A stretch of 64,000 nucleotides of DNA, taken from Lachnospiraceae bacterium (GTDB lineage: Bacteria; Bacillota; Clostridia; Lachnospirales; Lachnospiraceae). Each line of letters starts with the position of its first letter. The first letter of the stretch is position 1. This document shows, in pieces, positions 24,868 to 34,603 of the stretch. The DNA is taken from positions 248,001-312,000 of the forward strand of contig JAGAMF010000005.1 in the NCBI GenBank assembly GCA_017624855.1. Reading direction: 5' to 3'. The notes beneath the pieces were generated by a model, which was not told the DNA's origin, ran no database searches, and saw only the letters and a program-made list of their open reading frames with translations. The position numbers were made by a program, and so were the translations under genes.

Positions 24868-26310
24868 ATGTTTTCGACGGATATCCGGGAGAATATTATG
24901 GCGGCGAGGAGTCGGATGGCGATAAAGCAAAGCTTTGATTATATTGAAAGAGAATTGTTTTTCGGCAAAAGTAAAGTGTATATGTTGGCAATCAACGGTT
25001 TTACCCAGACGGAGGTTTTGCAACACATTGTGGCAGATGTGCAGAGTCTGTCTGACGGAGAAGGTAAAATCAGGGATTTAGAGAATTTTATTGATAGCAA
25101 ACTTGGCTTTGCGCAAGTGGCCTATGTAGAAGATTGGGATGCCTTGATTAAAAATCTTTTAAGCGGACAGACCATCCTTATGATAGACGGTTTCGACCGG
25201 GCGGTATCAATAGACACAAGAACCTATCCCATTCGAAGCATTTCTGAACCGGACACCGAGAAGGTCACCAGAGGTGCCAAGGACGGTTTTGTGGAAAACA
25301 TTATCATGAACACGGCTCTTATGCGTCGGCGCATTCGCGATCCGAAACTTACATTTGAATTGCATCAGGTGGGAACGGACAGTAAGACCGATGTAGCCAT
25401 TGCGTATATAAAAGGAAAAGCGGAAGAAGGGTTAATTGAAGAGGTGCGTCACAAGCTGGACGATATGCAGATTACTTCTCTTACTATGGGAATGCAAAGC
25501 TTAAAAGAATTGTTGATTCCCAGAAGTTATTTTCATCCGCTGCCAAGTGTTTTAACAACGGAACGGCCGGATGTGGCAAGCAGTTATTTGGAGGAAGGCT
25601 ATGTTTTGCTTGTGCCGGACGCTTCGCCAATGGTTATGGTATTACCATGCAGTATTTTTCAATTTACCCAGAGCCCTGAGGATTACTATAAAAGTCCCAT
25701 TATCGGCAATTATATCCGAATGATGCGAATGTTTTCTCTGCTTGCCAGTTTGCTTTTGTTACCGCTGTTTTTATTGTTTGGCGTGCATATTCCCTTGCCG
25801 GAGGAATTTGCGCTGGTAAATACGGAAGGAATGACACCGCTAAAACTTTTTATCATGGTTTTGGTGATTGAGGTTGCGTTGGAGCTGTTTCGTTATTCCA
25901 CGGCGCATACTTCGGAGCGTTTTGCGGGGGCCTTGTCAATCGTAGGCGGTTTGATTATAGGCGATATAGCCATTGATTTGGAGTGGGCGAGTTTAGAGGT
26001 GCTGTTTTACGGTGCGGTAACCATGTTAAGTACGCTATCCATAGCCAGTCTGGAAATGGCAGAAGGAATTAGGATATATCGCGTGTTTTTGATTTTATGC
26101 ACGGGTTTTTGGGGTGTATGGGGATTTGCAATCGGTCTAGTGCTGGTGCTGCTGTCGGTGATTACCACACCCACTTTCCACAGGACAAGTTATTTTTGGC
26201 CCTTGGTGCCCTTTAATGGGGGCGCATTAAAAACACTGCTGTTTCGGTATCCCACTTGTAAAGCGCAGCCCAGCAGTATTTTAAAAGAACAAAAAAAGAA
26301 AAGAAAGTAA
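24868..26310 (+). CDS. GerA-family spore germination protein (SpoVAF-like)
   Basis: A 480-residue protein of the GerA family: a cytoplasmic N-terminal domain (about 1-285; SFDYIERELFFGK, and the PRSYFHPLPSVLTTERPDV block) followed by about five membrane helices (285-440) with RTSYFWPLVPFN near the end. The family detects germinants or, as SpoVAF, aids germination in the spore inner membrane. No GerB or GerC gene is adjacent, which favours a SpoVAF-like orphan. The upstream start at 24868 is kept because the segment TDIRENI fits the family's N-terminus. Confidence 0.85.
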   Translation: MFSTDIRENIMAARSRMAIKQSFDYIERELFFGKSKVYMLAINGFTQTEVLQHIVADVQSLSDGEGKIRDLENFIDSKLGFAQVAYVEDWDALIKNLLSGQTILMIDGFDRAVSIDTRTYPIRSISEPDTEKVTRGAKDGFVENIIMNTALMRRRIRDPKLTFELHQVGTDSKTDVAIAYIKGKAEEGLIEEVRHKLDDMQITSLTMGMQSLKELLIPRSYFHPLPSVLTTERPDVASSYLEEGYVLLVPDASPMVMVLPCSIFQFTQSPEDYYKSPIIGNYIRMMRMFSLLASLLLLPLFLLFGVHIPLPEEFALVNTEGMTPLKLFIMVLVIEVALELFRYSTAHTSERFAGALSIVGGLIIGDIAIDLEWASLEVLFYGAVTMLSTLSIASLEMAEGIRIYRVFLILCTGFWGVWGFAIGLVLVLLSVITTPTFHRTSYFWPLVPFNGGALKTLLFRYPTCKAQPSSILKEQKKKRK

Positions 26311-26412
26311 TAGCACCGGAATCGTAACGGCATTTTTATAAAAGTATGCATAAAAAGCGTGAAGGCGGAAATGATAAACACCATAGACAGATTAAAAACG
26401 GAGGTTTTTGTA

Positions 26413-27174
26413 ATGAAAAAAATTGTTAAATTATTAGTGATTGCAGTGATTTTTGTTATGTGCTTTGCCCATGTGGCTTGCATGAGCTGTAATGATACAC
26501 CCGCTGAACCCAATGTAACGGATTCCGTACCTTCCGAAAACAATTCGGAACCTGCATCTGACACAACAAACGGAACATCCGAAACAAATTCGGAAGAAGT
26601 AGCATATCAGGAGTGGAAGCAGATGGAGATTTCCGATCCTGCATTCGGAGAAACCGGAGCAAACATCAGCGCAGGAAAATTGTTGGAGCGTGCTGTTACG
26701 GTTGAGAAATTCATCACAGAGTATCCCGACAGTAAGTATCGCAACGAGGCAGTGGAGCATTATAACAGACTTGTGACCGCAGCCATTACCGGCGGTTATA
26801 TGGAAGGTGAAAACAACAACCATTTATACTTGGATGAGAATGGCGGAACATTCAGTGCAGATGTGGTAACAGAGTACGATACATTCGTAAATGATTACGG
26901 CGATACACAAACTGCGGCCATTGTAAAAGAATACACAACTTTAATCGGTGACCAGGACGGTTCTTTTACCGATGATGTTAAAAGCTTTTATAATGATTTA
27001 ATGAACCGATTAATGAATGTATTTGACATGGACGGAGTAAATGAAGGTATGAACGGTGGAAGTGCCGGCGGAAATAACGAAAGCAATGGAAATACAGGTA
27101 GCGGTACAAACGGAAATACCATGGGTACACAGGGCAATACAGGAAGCGGTAACAATTCCGGCCAGAGTGTGCAG
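26413..27174 (+). CDS. Lipoprotein with an Asn/Gly-rich tail
   Basis: A 254-residue exported lipoprotein; GGAGG lies eight bases before the ATG. The hydrophobic signal ends in HVAC (Cys near residue 23). A Ser/Glu/Asn-rich linker follows, then a helical TPR-like region (about 75-205; LLERAVTVEKFITEYPDSKYRNEAVEHY split across two helices). The C-terminal 45 residues are low-complexity Gly/Asn/Ser. It is single-gene with its own terminator. The function is unknown. Confidence 0.8.
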
Positions 27175-27196
27175 TAAGTTGTATAAAATGATAATA

Positions 27197-27232
27197 AAAA
27201 TGCGTATATCGTAGTGATATACGCATTTTGTA
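27197..27232. terminator. Bidirectional terminator
   Basis: A perfect 14-bp stem AAAATGCGTATATC/GATATACGCATTTT with a 5-nt loop, between convergent genes. Confidence 0.9.
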
Positions 27233-27264
27233 TTGCATAACCTCTTTTATATTAAAAGATTAAA

Positions 27265-28152
27265 TTAATTTACTCTCTTATCGCCCCAGAAGAATAAAGC
27301 TACGGTTCCGGGACCTGTGTGCGCGCCGATTACAGCGCCGATACTGTTGATTTCTACTTTGCCGTTCAAGTTGGGGAAGCTTGCTTCCACAAGGTCGGCT
27401 ACCTTTCTTGCATCATCTTCGCATGCAGAGCAGGAGATGTAGCATTTGCCGTTATAGTCTTTGCCATTTTCGGCCAGTTCGATCATTTTATTAACGATTT
27501 CTACAATTACTTTCTTCTTTCCGCGGATTTTATGACGCACAATCAACTTGCCCATGTAATCCACATTCATAAGAGGACAAAGATTTAAAATATTGCCTAA
27601 TGTGGCAGCAGTTGCGGAGATGCGTCCGCCTCTTTTAAAATGAGTCAAATCTGTGGAGAAAAACCAATGCTGAAGCTTTAATTTATTGTCCTCCGCAAAT
27701 AAGTAGATTTCTTCCAGACTCTTGCCGGCATCACGCATTTCTACCAGCTTATCTAAAAATAATCCGTATCCGGAGCTTGCAGCCAATGAGTCTACCACTT
27801 TAATGGTTCTTTCGGGATATTTGGCAGCCAATTCTTCTTTTGCATTGTAAGCGGAATTGCAGGTGCCGGAAATTCCGGAAGACATAGACAAGTGTAAAAT
27901 ATCTTTTCCTTCTTTTAAGAAGGGTTCAAAAAATGCGATAAATTCACTGATGTTAATCTGTGATGTGGTAGGCATGGAACCCTCGGCGATTCTTTTATAA
28001 AATTCGGGGAAAGGAATGCTTTGTCCCAAATCATCAAGATATTCTTCGCCATCCATGATGTAATGATAGCAAGCATAAGGAATATTGTTCTTTTCGAAGT
28101 ATTCCTTAGATAAGTCAACGGTTGAACAACAGGTAATTACAAATGAACTCAT
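27265..28152 (-). CDS. DegV-family fatty-acid-binding protein
   Basis: A 295-residue DegV-type protein. Family motifs include CSTVDL near the start, SMPTTSQIN for lipid head-group contact, HLSMSSGISGT and FKRGGRIS. DegV/FakB proteins bind fatty acids and present them to the FakA kinase. GGAGG lies five bases before the ATG at 28152. It is alone on the minus strand, and the FakA partner is not in this window. Confidence 0.9.
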   Translation of the reverse strand: MSSFVITCCSTVDLSKEYFEKNNIPYACYHYIMDGEEYLDDLGQSIPFPEFYKRIAEGSMPTTSQINISEFIAFFEPFLKEGKDILHLSMSSGISGTCNSAYNAKEELAAKYPERTIKVVDSLAASSGYGLFLDKLVEMRDAGKSLEEIYLFAEDNKLKLQHWFFSTDLTHFKRGGRISATAATLGNILNLCPLMNVDYMGKLIVRHKIRGKKKVIVEIVNKMIELAENGKDYNGKCYISCSACEDDARKVADLVEASFPNLNGKVEINSIGAVIGAHTGPGTVALFFWGDKRVN

Positions 28153-28349
28153 AGAAACCTCCAAATATATAGAAAGTGAAACTTTTGCATGTAGTTTTTA
28201 AAACTATGTATATTATATCAACGATATAAGAGAAGTCAATAGCTTTTTACTGATATTGTTGACAAGAATCATACTTTTCAGTACATTTTAATTAAGAAAT
28301 ATGAAGTTTTTGTTAAATATCGGCTATGGATTTTTTGAGGGGAATATAA

Positions 28350-28910
28350 ATGCGGGATTTTGGAACTTTTGATACAATAAGCGATGAAGAAGATACCATA
28401 TATAATCGTCTTGCATTGATAAAAAGAAAGCTGAACTCTCTGGAACTGGAACATAACGAAGTTCAGCAGGATATTAAAATGTGGCGCAATAAAATGATGG
28501 ACGATAAATTTAAGGTAAAAATGTGGCTGACAGTCACGCTTATTTGTTTGTTTTTATCTGTTATGTGGATGTTTCTTCCAGAACCGGATGCGGCATTTAC
28601 AATGGGTGGCGCCTATATTATCAATGTTATTTTAACTTTTCTTGCTTTGGTCGGATCATTTGTGATGTATCCATTAAGTATAATATTTGCAATAGTTACT
28701 ATGGTATTGTTCTGCATACATACTTTGCGCAACAATAAAAGTGACAGAGTGATTCGTTTTGCAAAAAATATCGGGGTTACCAATCGTAATGTACTAATCG
28801 ATGAAAAAAGAGAGCTTGTAAAAGGAATTTATACGGAATTGGAAAGCTTACGGGAAGAAGAGGAAGAATTAAAAAAGCAGCTGGAAAAAATAAAAAAAGA
28901 AAAAATATAA
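28350..28910 (+). CDS. Membrane protein with flanking coiled coils
   Basis: A 186-residue protein. An N-terminal coiled coil (about 20-52) precedes two hydrophobic segments (about 59-78 and 88-130, the latter possibly two helices), then a charged C-terminal coiled coil (about 145-186, Glu/Lys rich). GAGGGGAA precedes the start. No family was recognised. It ends 77 bp before the tRNA-Gln gene. Confidence 0.75.
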   Translation: MRDFGTFDTISDEEDTIYNRLALIKRKLNSLELEHNEVQQDIKMWRNKMMDDKFKVKMWLTVTLICLFLSVMWMFLPEPDAAFTMGGAYIINVILTFLALVGSFVMYPLSIIFAIVTMVLFCIHTLRNNKSDRVIRFAKNIGVTNRNVLIDEKRELVKGIYTELESLREEEEELKKQLEKIKKEKI

Positions 28911-28987
28911 AAAATTTAAAATTAGGGCTTGTCAAACCGAGAAAAAAAGTGTATATTAAGTAAGCGTGAGCGGAAAAACGCATATAT

Positions 28988-29059
28988 AGGGCTATCGCCA
29001 AACGGTAAGGCAACGGACTCTGACTCCGTCATCTCAAGGTTCGAATCCTTGTAGCCCTG
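28988..29059 (+). tRNA. tRNA-Gln (anticodon CTG)
   Basis: A full cloverleaf of 72 nt: acceptor AGGGCTA/TAGCCCT, D arm GCC/GGC, anticodon stem ACGGA/TCCGT with loop CTCTGAC (anticodon CTG at 29020-29022), and T stem CAAGG/CCTTG with loop TTCGAAT. The discriminator is G and CCA is not encoded. It reads CAG codons. Confidence 0.96.
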
Positions 29060-29062
29060 CTA

Positions 29063-29096
29063 AAAAACCTCTGAAGGAAACTTCAGAGGTTTTTTG
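29063..29096. terminator. Terminator after tRNA-Gln, shared with the minus-strand gene
   Basis: Stem AACCTCTGAAG/CTTCAGAGGTT with loop GAAA; A-run and T-run on the two sides make it work in both directions. Confidence 0.9.
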
Positions 29097-29113
29097 TGTG
29101 TTCAAGTATCAGA

Positions 29114-30451
29114 TTAGTAGCACCAGAGCACCTCATCCTCAAGATACAGCGCAAGCCAGATAGAGCCCTCTTCGCTGTTTGGCAGTGCTCCACCCTGATC
29201 GGCGTAGAGTTCGCAGGATGCTTTGCTTCCATCGTCGAAGGAGATTACACAGGAATACGCGCTGTCCATCTCATAGTTGAAAGGACGCCCTTTTTCAGTG
29301 TCTGTCCAGAAGCATCCGCGACCATCTTCCTCAAAAGTAAGGAATCTCACATCATCACTTGTTTCAAAACTTACTTCACCGGATGTCGTGTCAACGATCT
29401 CGTACAGAATATAATACTCATCTGACATCAGAACCTGTGCATCGAATGAGGCGACCTTAAGGCGCGTCATATCCAGGGCGAAGAACTCACCGTCTTCTTT
29501 CGATTCTTCGGCCTCAAACTGGCAGTCTTCTCCGAACACAAAGTTTCCATGGTCCTGCAATTCCATGTTGAGTCGTGCGCTTTCCCAGCAACCGAAGGTA
29601 CAGCGTTCAAAGCACGCTCCGCTTTCGTTGTCGCTGTGGTGGTAAGCGGGAAGAAAATTGTCCCCCTCGTTTCCGGTGAAGGAGCAGTCTTCGAAGTGGG
29701 CGAAGGAGCCGCTGAGGCTCAGCATGTCGAAGCCTCTGTTGTCCCTGAAAGTGCAACCCTCAAAGACAGTGTCGCTACATAGCAGGTCGACGATGCCGTA
29801 ACTACACTCGCGGATAATGCAGTCCTTGAGCGTAATGTCTTCCGTGTGGTCTGCCACCACGCCGTAGGTGCCGCAACCGTAGAGGTCCAGGCTGTTAAGA
29901 CTGATTTTTTGACAGTAATCAAACGCCAGTACCGCGCCCTCGCAGTTTCCCTGCTCAATCGTATGGCCGAAGGTGATGTTCTCAATGGTGATGTCGGAAC
30001 AGTCGTTAAAGTAGAGCACATCGGAATAGCGGGGCTCTGCCACGACCTCGACCTTGCCGTCCTTTGCACCGCGAATGGTCAGACTATCGACCTCGTGGAT
30101 CTCTGCCTGCCAACCGTCAGTGAAACTGCGAGCAACATAGTTCGAGACATTATCGGAGGCATCGTGGAGATACTCCGTAAGGTTATAGGTGCCCGGCGCG
30201 AGTTCAATGACCACGCCCGGGGCGATAGCTTCGAGGAACTCGCCCGCTGTGCTGACATGGATCACTTCGTTCTCAGCCACAGATTCCACCGGCGGAGTGG
30301 GAGACTCTGGCAGAATCGGCGAGGGAGCGGTGGATGTCTGTTCCGGCGTCACGGCAGGCTCTTCTTTGTCGGAAGCACCACTGCACCCGGCAAGCGACAC
30401 GAGCAGTAAAAGCGCCAACGCAAAGGCGCAGACATTCAACTTCTTATCCAT
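29114..30451 (-). CDS. Beta-helix lipoprotein, GC-rich copy
   Basis: A 445-residue exported lipoprotein. The signal peptide ends in LAGC (Cys near residue 23), followed by a Pro/Thr/Ser-rich linker. From about 80 to 310 there are pectate-lyase-like right-handed beta-helix repeats (LTIRGA, DITIENITFGH, LDLYGCGTYGVV, DITLKDCIIREC). The C-terminal 100 residues are a small beta domain ending EDEVLWCY. It is paralogous to the 33286 gene, which shares LEAIAPG, LDLYGCG and the C-terminal end, but this copy is visibly richer in G+C than every neighbour. The ATG at 30451 has AAAGGA upstream; 30475 is an alternative. Confidence 0.85.
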   Translation of the reverse strand: MDKKLNVCAFALALLLLVSLAGCSGASDKEEPAVTPEQTSTAPSPILPESPTPPVESVAENEVIHVSTAGEFLEAIAPGVVIELAPGTYNLTEYLHDASDNVSNYVARSFTDGWQAEIHEVDSLTIRGAKDGKVEVVAEPRYSDVLYFNDCSDITIENITFGHTIEQGNCEGAVLAFDYCQKISLNSLDLYGCGTYGVVADHTEDITLKDCIIRECSYGIVDLLCSDTVFEGCTFRDNRGFDMLSLSGSFAHFEDCSFTGNEGDNFLPAYHHSDNESGACFERCTFGCWESARLNMELQDHGNFVFGEDCQFEAEESKEDGEFFALDMTRLKVASFDAQVLMSDEYYILYEIVDTTSGEVSFETSDDVRFLTFEEDGRGCFWTDTEKGRPFNYEMDSAYSCVISFDDGSKASCELYADQGGALPNSEEGSIWLALYLEDEVLWCY

Positions 30452-30781
30452 ATTTCTTAATCCTTTTTTATTCATATTTTTCAATCCTCATCCTCTTTTC
30501 ACCAATAGATTGATTCAGCCTAACAAAAGAGATAAGGCCTGCTGATGGTTCGGTAGGACATATTTTCATTGTTATTTAGCATAGCATGACCTGACAAAAA
30601 AATCTACTGTTTCCGCTTGCTATGCAGGTTTTTGTAGTTGTGTCCTGAAATGTTGTATGTAATCAACAAAGTGCCGGCAATTGGAAATGAAGATTGGATG
30701 AATGGACTATTTTGATAGTTTAAAAGGGATTGTAGATGAGAAACGAGAGTGATATAATAACAGGCAAAGGGGGTATAAAAT
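30452..30781. promoter_or_regulatory. 330-bp divergent intergenic region
   Basis: No gene is present. It contains an inverted repeat (GCATAGCA near 30579 and TGCTATGC near 30618) and, for the plus strand, TTGTAG (30730-30735) 17 bp from consensus TATAAT (30753-30758), the likely promoter of the 30782 operon. Confidence 0.65.
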
Positions 30782-31219
30782 ATGAGTTATATAGGAAAAT
30801 GGAAATTTCATTCTATCGGAACGGTAGATGATGAAACCTATGAAAGAGTTTGGCTGAACGGAGAGGAATATATGAATTCCCCAATGCCTTACATTGATGA
30901 AACAGATGAGAAATCTGTTGCAGATGAAATGAAGGAGCGCAAGAAAACAGTAGGTATGCTTCTCGAAGTATGTGAGGATGGGAATTTATATGTTTTAATG
31001 CCTTTGCCGGAGGGAGTTTCAAAAGAAGAAATAGAGGCGGCAGTAGAGGCAGGAGTAATTAAAGTCCGCGACGGTATGATGACGGATGATCCTTTTATTT
31101 GGGAGGAGCGCGATGGCGAACTCTGGGTAAAAATGGGAAGAACGGATGATTTCATGCAGTTCAGTGGCGATGATGAATTTTTAACTATGGTAACTACTCG
31201 TTTTGAGAGATTACAGTAA
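30782..31219 (+). CDS. Hypothetical acidic protein
   Basis: A 145-residue soluble, acidic protein with no signal peptide. The opening YIGKWKFHSIG and several alternating beta-like segments hint at a lipocalin-like barrel, but this is a guess. AAAGGGGG precedes the ATG. It is first in a cluster of four genes in the same direction, 15 bp before the next. Confidence 0.7.
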   Translation: MSYIGKWKFHSIGTVDDETYERVWLNGEEYMNSPMPYIDETDEKSVADEMKERKKTVGMLLEVCEDGNLYVLMPLPEGVSKEEIEAAVEAGVIKVRDGMMTDDPFIWEERDGELWVKMGRTDDFMQFSGDDEFLTMVTTRFERLQ

Positions 31220-31234
31220 AAGGAGGATACTAAA

Positions 31235-31846
31235 ATGGCATTTTTTGACTCAATCAAAAACCAAATGACATCTCAATTAAAAAGAGAGGCATCAAAAGCG
31301 GTAAATAGTGCGACACAAGATGTATCTCAAACAATTGCAAAGGGCAGAAACCGCACAGAAAGTTTTTCATTTGCTTCGTTACCTACGAGCGTGGCAGAAT
31401 TGCAGGCGTTACCGGAGGCTTCTTTGGACACCGCATTTAAGACAACGGCTCTTTGTATTGCTGCTTTATGTAACTGGGAAAAGGATACTAATGCAACCTG
31501 GGAAATGCTGGACTTTTTGAAGGGACCGGAGACTGTGAATGAAAGAGAAAAGCAGTTCATTAAGGACCGTCTGTCAGGAAAACAATATAAGACATTATCC
31601 TTTTTTAAAGGAGCAACTCCGGACAATGGTTATACTCCGACCTCACCGTATACAATTACCGTAAGTGAGAATCCTTATTCTTTTGATGAAGAGAATTGGG
31701 CGACTCTTTATGTGACGAGTGGCGGCGCAGATGCTCCCAGACCTGTAAAATTACGTAGAAAGCCTTCTACAAATCAGTGGTTTATTAATGATATTCAGTG
31801 TCTTGCGGATATTAGAATTCCTACGGAACAGGACCCTTGGGCATAG
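31235..31846 (+). CDS. Hypothetical protein, possibly DUF6935-type
   Basis: A 203-residue cytoplasmic protein. An amphipathic N-terminal helix (residues 1-40) is followed by a globular part with ALPEASLDTAFKTTALCIAAL and a C-terminal beta-rich part ending IPTEQDPWA. I associate this pattern with an uncharacterised family (DUF6935-like) but cannot verify it. AAAAGGAGG precedes the ATG. Confidence 0.7.
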   Translation: MAFFDSIKNQMTSQLKREASKAVNSATQDVSQTIAKGRNRTESFSFASLPTSVAELQALPEASLDTAFKTTALCIAALCNWEKDTNATWEMLDFLKGPETVNEREKQFIKDRLSGKQYKTLSFFKGATPDNGYTPTSPYTITVSENPYSFDEENWATLYVTSGGADAPRPVKLRRKPSTNQWFINDIQCLADIRIPTEQDPWA

Positions 31847-31867
31847 AAGAAGTGAGGTATTATATCA

Positions 31868-33199
31868 GTGAAAAAATTACTGTTGGTTACATTAATGGTA
31901 TGTGTTATCGGCACTTTTGTGGCGTGTAGAAGTGAAAATCCGATAATGGAAACGGAAAATTCATACGCAACGGAAACTACAGAAGAGAGCGTTGTAGAAA
32001 ATGATGTTGAAGAGATACCGGAAGATACTTCAAACGAAGGTGAAGAAGTAGTTGAGCTACCGCAAGTATTGTCAATGGCACAGACTTATACTACACGATA
32101 CGAATGGCAGGATGATATTTGGGTATTGTATAGTGAATACTCCAACATAACAATGTGGGAAGGTGCGGAGGAATATCCTGAAATGGATGGTACACTATCC
32201 GAAATAGCAGGTATGCAAACCCGAACGATGGACGATGAGGCGGATAACATTATAAGCTTTGTACAGGAGATTATGGATGCAAATTCCACGGACTTTGAAA
32301 CCCAGGTATCCACATTGGATGTTCAGGTCAGAAGAGCAGATAGTGTGGTGGTAAGTTTCTTGTCTGATTCGTATTCGGATTATGGATTTATTGAGGACTT
32401 CAGAGGCATGTGGGGAAGTAACTATGATGCACAGACCGGTGAGCAATTGTTGTTGTCGGATGTGGTTCTTGATATGGAAGCAATCCCCGGAATTGTGCTT
32501 GAGGAGTTAAACAGTCATCTTTGGGCAGGAGATTTTTATCAGGAAGCAGTTGTTAAAGATTATTTTGCGAATACACCGGAGGATAACATCAGCTGGACTT
32601 TGGATTACAATGGAGTGACTTTCTATTTTGGGGATGGTGAACTTACAGAATCAGGTAATGGAAGACAGACTGCAACTGTTTCTTTTGCAGAACATCCGGA
32701 ACTGTTTCATGAAAAGTATATGAATGTACCGGAAGCGTACATGGTAAGACTTCCGTTGGATCAGTCCTTTTTTACGGATTTGGATGGAGATGGAACCTTA
32801 GAGGAATTGAATTGTACAGGTTTTTTTAATCAGACAGACAGATTCTATAGCCAGTTTGGACTTTACACGGATTCAGATGGTTATTATCATTATGAAGATT
32901 TGTTTGCATATGATTTTCAGCCGTATTATGTAAAAACAGAGGACGGAAATCACTATATTTATTTGTTCTGCGAGGAAAGCGAAGGCGAAAGCCGTGATAT
33001 GATGCTGGTGGTATATAATGTAAATGGCGGTGGTTTTATAAGGGTTGGCGATATGAATATTGCACCGGCTTATATTCCGTCGGACACATTTGTGATACCG
33101 CTTGATCCTAATAATATGCTATTGGATAATTATGATAGTATGGCTCAGGACGCCGAAGTTTATGTGGTTGGAAGCGATGGTATGCCTGCTAAAAAATAA
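31868..33199 (+). CDS. Lipoprotein with DUF3298/RsiV-like domain
   Basis: A 443-residue lipoprotein starting at GTG. The signal peptide ends FVAC (Cys near residue 20), followed by an acidic linker. The region about 80-260 has the layout of the DUF4163/DUF3298 pair seen in RsiV and PdaC, including the block YDAQTGEQLLLSDVV. A C-terminal region with an EF-hand-like FTDLDGDGTLEEL follows. RsiV binds lysozyme; a similar ligand role here is inference only. It is co-directional with its neighbours. Confidence 0.7.
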   Translation: MKKLLLVTLMVCVIGTFVACRSENPIMETENSYATETTEESVVENDVEEIPEDTSNEGEEVVELPQVLSMAQTYTTRYEWQDDIWVLYSEYSNITMWEGAEEYPEMDGTLSEIAGMQTRTMDDEADNIISFVQEIMDANSTDFETQVSTLDVQVRRADSVVVSFLSDSYSDYGFIEDFRGMWGSNYDAQTGEQLLLSDVVLDMEAIPGIVLEELNSHLWAGDFYQEAVVKDYFANTPEDNISWTLDYNGVTFYFGDGELTESGNGRQTATVSFAEHPELFHEKYMNVPEAYMVRLPLDQSFFTDLDGDGTLEELNCTGFFNQTDRFYSQFGLYTDSDGYYHYEDLFAYDFQPYYVKTEDGNHYIYLFCEESEGESRDMMLVVYNVNGGGFIRVGDMNIAPAYIPSDTFVIPLDPNNMLLDNYDSMAQDAEVYVVGSDGMPAKK

Positions 33200-33285
33200 G
33201 AAATATACCGGCAGTAGTATGATGAAAAAGAAAGATAAGTTTTGTTGGATGTGGTTATATCAGCTATGGTTGGATGGAGTGAAAG

Positions 33286-34542
33286 ATGAAACGAAACAAT
33301 AAAAAATGCATTAGAATAACGCTGTGTATACTGGCGATTTCTTTGTGTGTTTTATCGGGATGCATAAAAATAGATACCGGGGATGTTGCGACAAATGTAA
33401 CAGAGGAGAATCCGAATATAGAAGAAATGTCCGATAATGAAGAAGAACCGGAAGTAGAGGATGTACAGTCGGAAGAAACACTACAGGTGAATAACGTGCA
33501 AGAGCTATTGGAAGCAATAGCCCCCGGAGCTACTATCGTTCTTTCACCCGGTTATTATAATCTGAGTGAATATACAGAGGAAATTTGGGCTACAGAAGGG
33601 GAAGAATGGAACCAAAACCACCAGTATGTAAAATTAAGAGAATGCTTCGACGGAGGCGTAGAGGTTGTAGTTCAGAATGTAGATGAAATTTTCATTATAG
33701 GCGATTTAGAAAGTGATACGGTAACAGAACTTGTAGTGGAGACGAGATATGGTGCTGTACTTAATTTTGAGGATTGTAATAATGTATCGTTAAATGGCCT
33801 TACAATGGGACATACACAAGCCGGAGCATGCGACGAGAGTGTTATTACATTTTCAAACAGTATGGATATTTCTCTGTCGGCGATGGATCTTTACGGATGC
33901 GGTATGTATGGTTTTACGGCAAAGGATGAAAGCGGTAATATATATGTACAGAGCTGCACCATTCGTGACTGCGTGGCGGGACCGTTTTATATTACAGAAC
34001 CGGTAGGTAAGTATGAATTTAGGAATTGCTGGTTAAATGGATCCTTCGGCGGTGGCTATTATGAGCCGTCAGAAGAAGCGGAACTTATCTTCGCAGAATG
34101 TAATTTTGGCCAAAACGAAACAAATTACTGGTACTTTAATCAAGATGCTGTATTTGAAAATTGTTATTGGGACGAAATTACGGAGTATCCTGATGTGGAA
34201 CCGGAAGAAGGGGATATGTTTGATTATGACAGTTTGATTCTCGTGGATAGTAACGAGGTGGAAATTGCGGATACATATTATGCGTATATGGTTGCAGATC
34301 AGCAGTCGGGTGAAACGGAGTATTATCCCGGTATAACATTGCACTTGTCTGAAGACGGAACCGGTTACTATGAATCGGAAGATGAATATTATGATATTAC
34401 GTGGAGCTGTGAAACGGATGGTACTTTGACCTTGGAATACGAAATATATCGTTATGCGGACGTATACGTGGATCATCAGGACGGATTTGATATGCTGTGG
34501 ATTATGGTACAAATGGATGAAGAGGTTATATGGTTTTATTAG
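33286..34542 (+). CDS. Beta-helix lipoprotein, AT-rich copy
   Basis: A 418-residue lipoprotein. Its signal peptide ends LSGC (Cys near residue 26), an acidic linker follows, and right-handed beta-helix repeats run from about 90 to 290 (VSLNGLTMGHT, LSAMDLYGCGMYGF, IYVQSCTIRDC). The C-terminal domain ends DEEVIWFY. It is a clear paralogue of the minus-strand gene at 29114, but with base composition like the rest of the window. Beta-helix proteins on the surface usually bind or cleave polysaccharide; no catalytic residues are assignable. A terminator follows. Confidence 0.82.
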   Translation: MKRNNKKCIRITLCILAISLCVLSGCIKIDTGDVATNVTEENPNIEEMSDNEEEPEVEDVQSEETLQVNNVQELLEAIAPGATIVLSPGYYNLSEYTEEIWATEGEEWNQNHQYVKLRECFDGGVEVVVQNVDEIFIIGDLESDTVTELVVETRYGAVLNFEDCNNVSLNGLTMGHTQAGACDESVITFSNSMDISLSAMDLYGCGMYGFTAKDESGNIYVQSCTIRDCVAGPFYITEPVGKYEFRNCWLNGSFGGGYYEPSEEAELIFAECNFGQNETNYWYFNQDAVFENCYWDEITEYPDVEPEEGDMFDYDSLILVDSNEVEIADTYYAYMVADQQSGETEYYPGITLHLSEDGTGYYESEDEYYDITWSCETDGTLTLEYEIYRYADVYVDHQDGFDMLWIMVQMDEEVIWFY

Positions 34543-34570
34543 CATTTAAATTCTTATAGACTTTCGAGTA

Positions 34571-34603
34571 AAAACCTCAACGAGTATTCGTTGGGGTTTT
34601 TGT
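34571..34603 (+). terminator. Rho-independent terminator
   Basis: Stem AAAACCTCAACGA/TCGTTGGGGTTTT with a 4-nt loop and T tail. Confidence 0.85.

Noticed and set aside
29846-30409. A 187-codon plus-strand frame opposite the GC-rich beta-helix lipoprotein
   Set aside because: The minus-strand frame has signal peptide, lipobox, repeat structure and a paralogue; the opposite frame exists only because GC-rich codons suppress stop codons on both strands.
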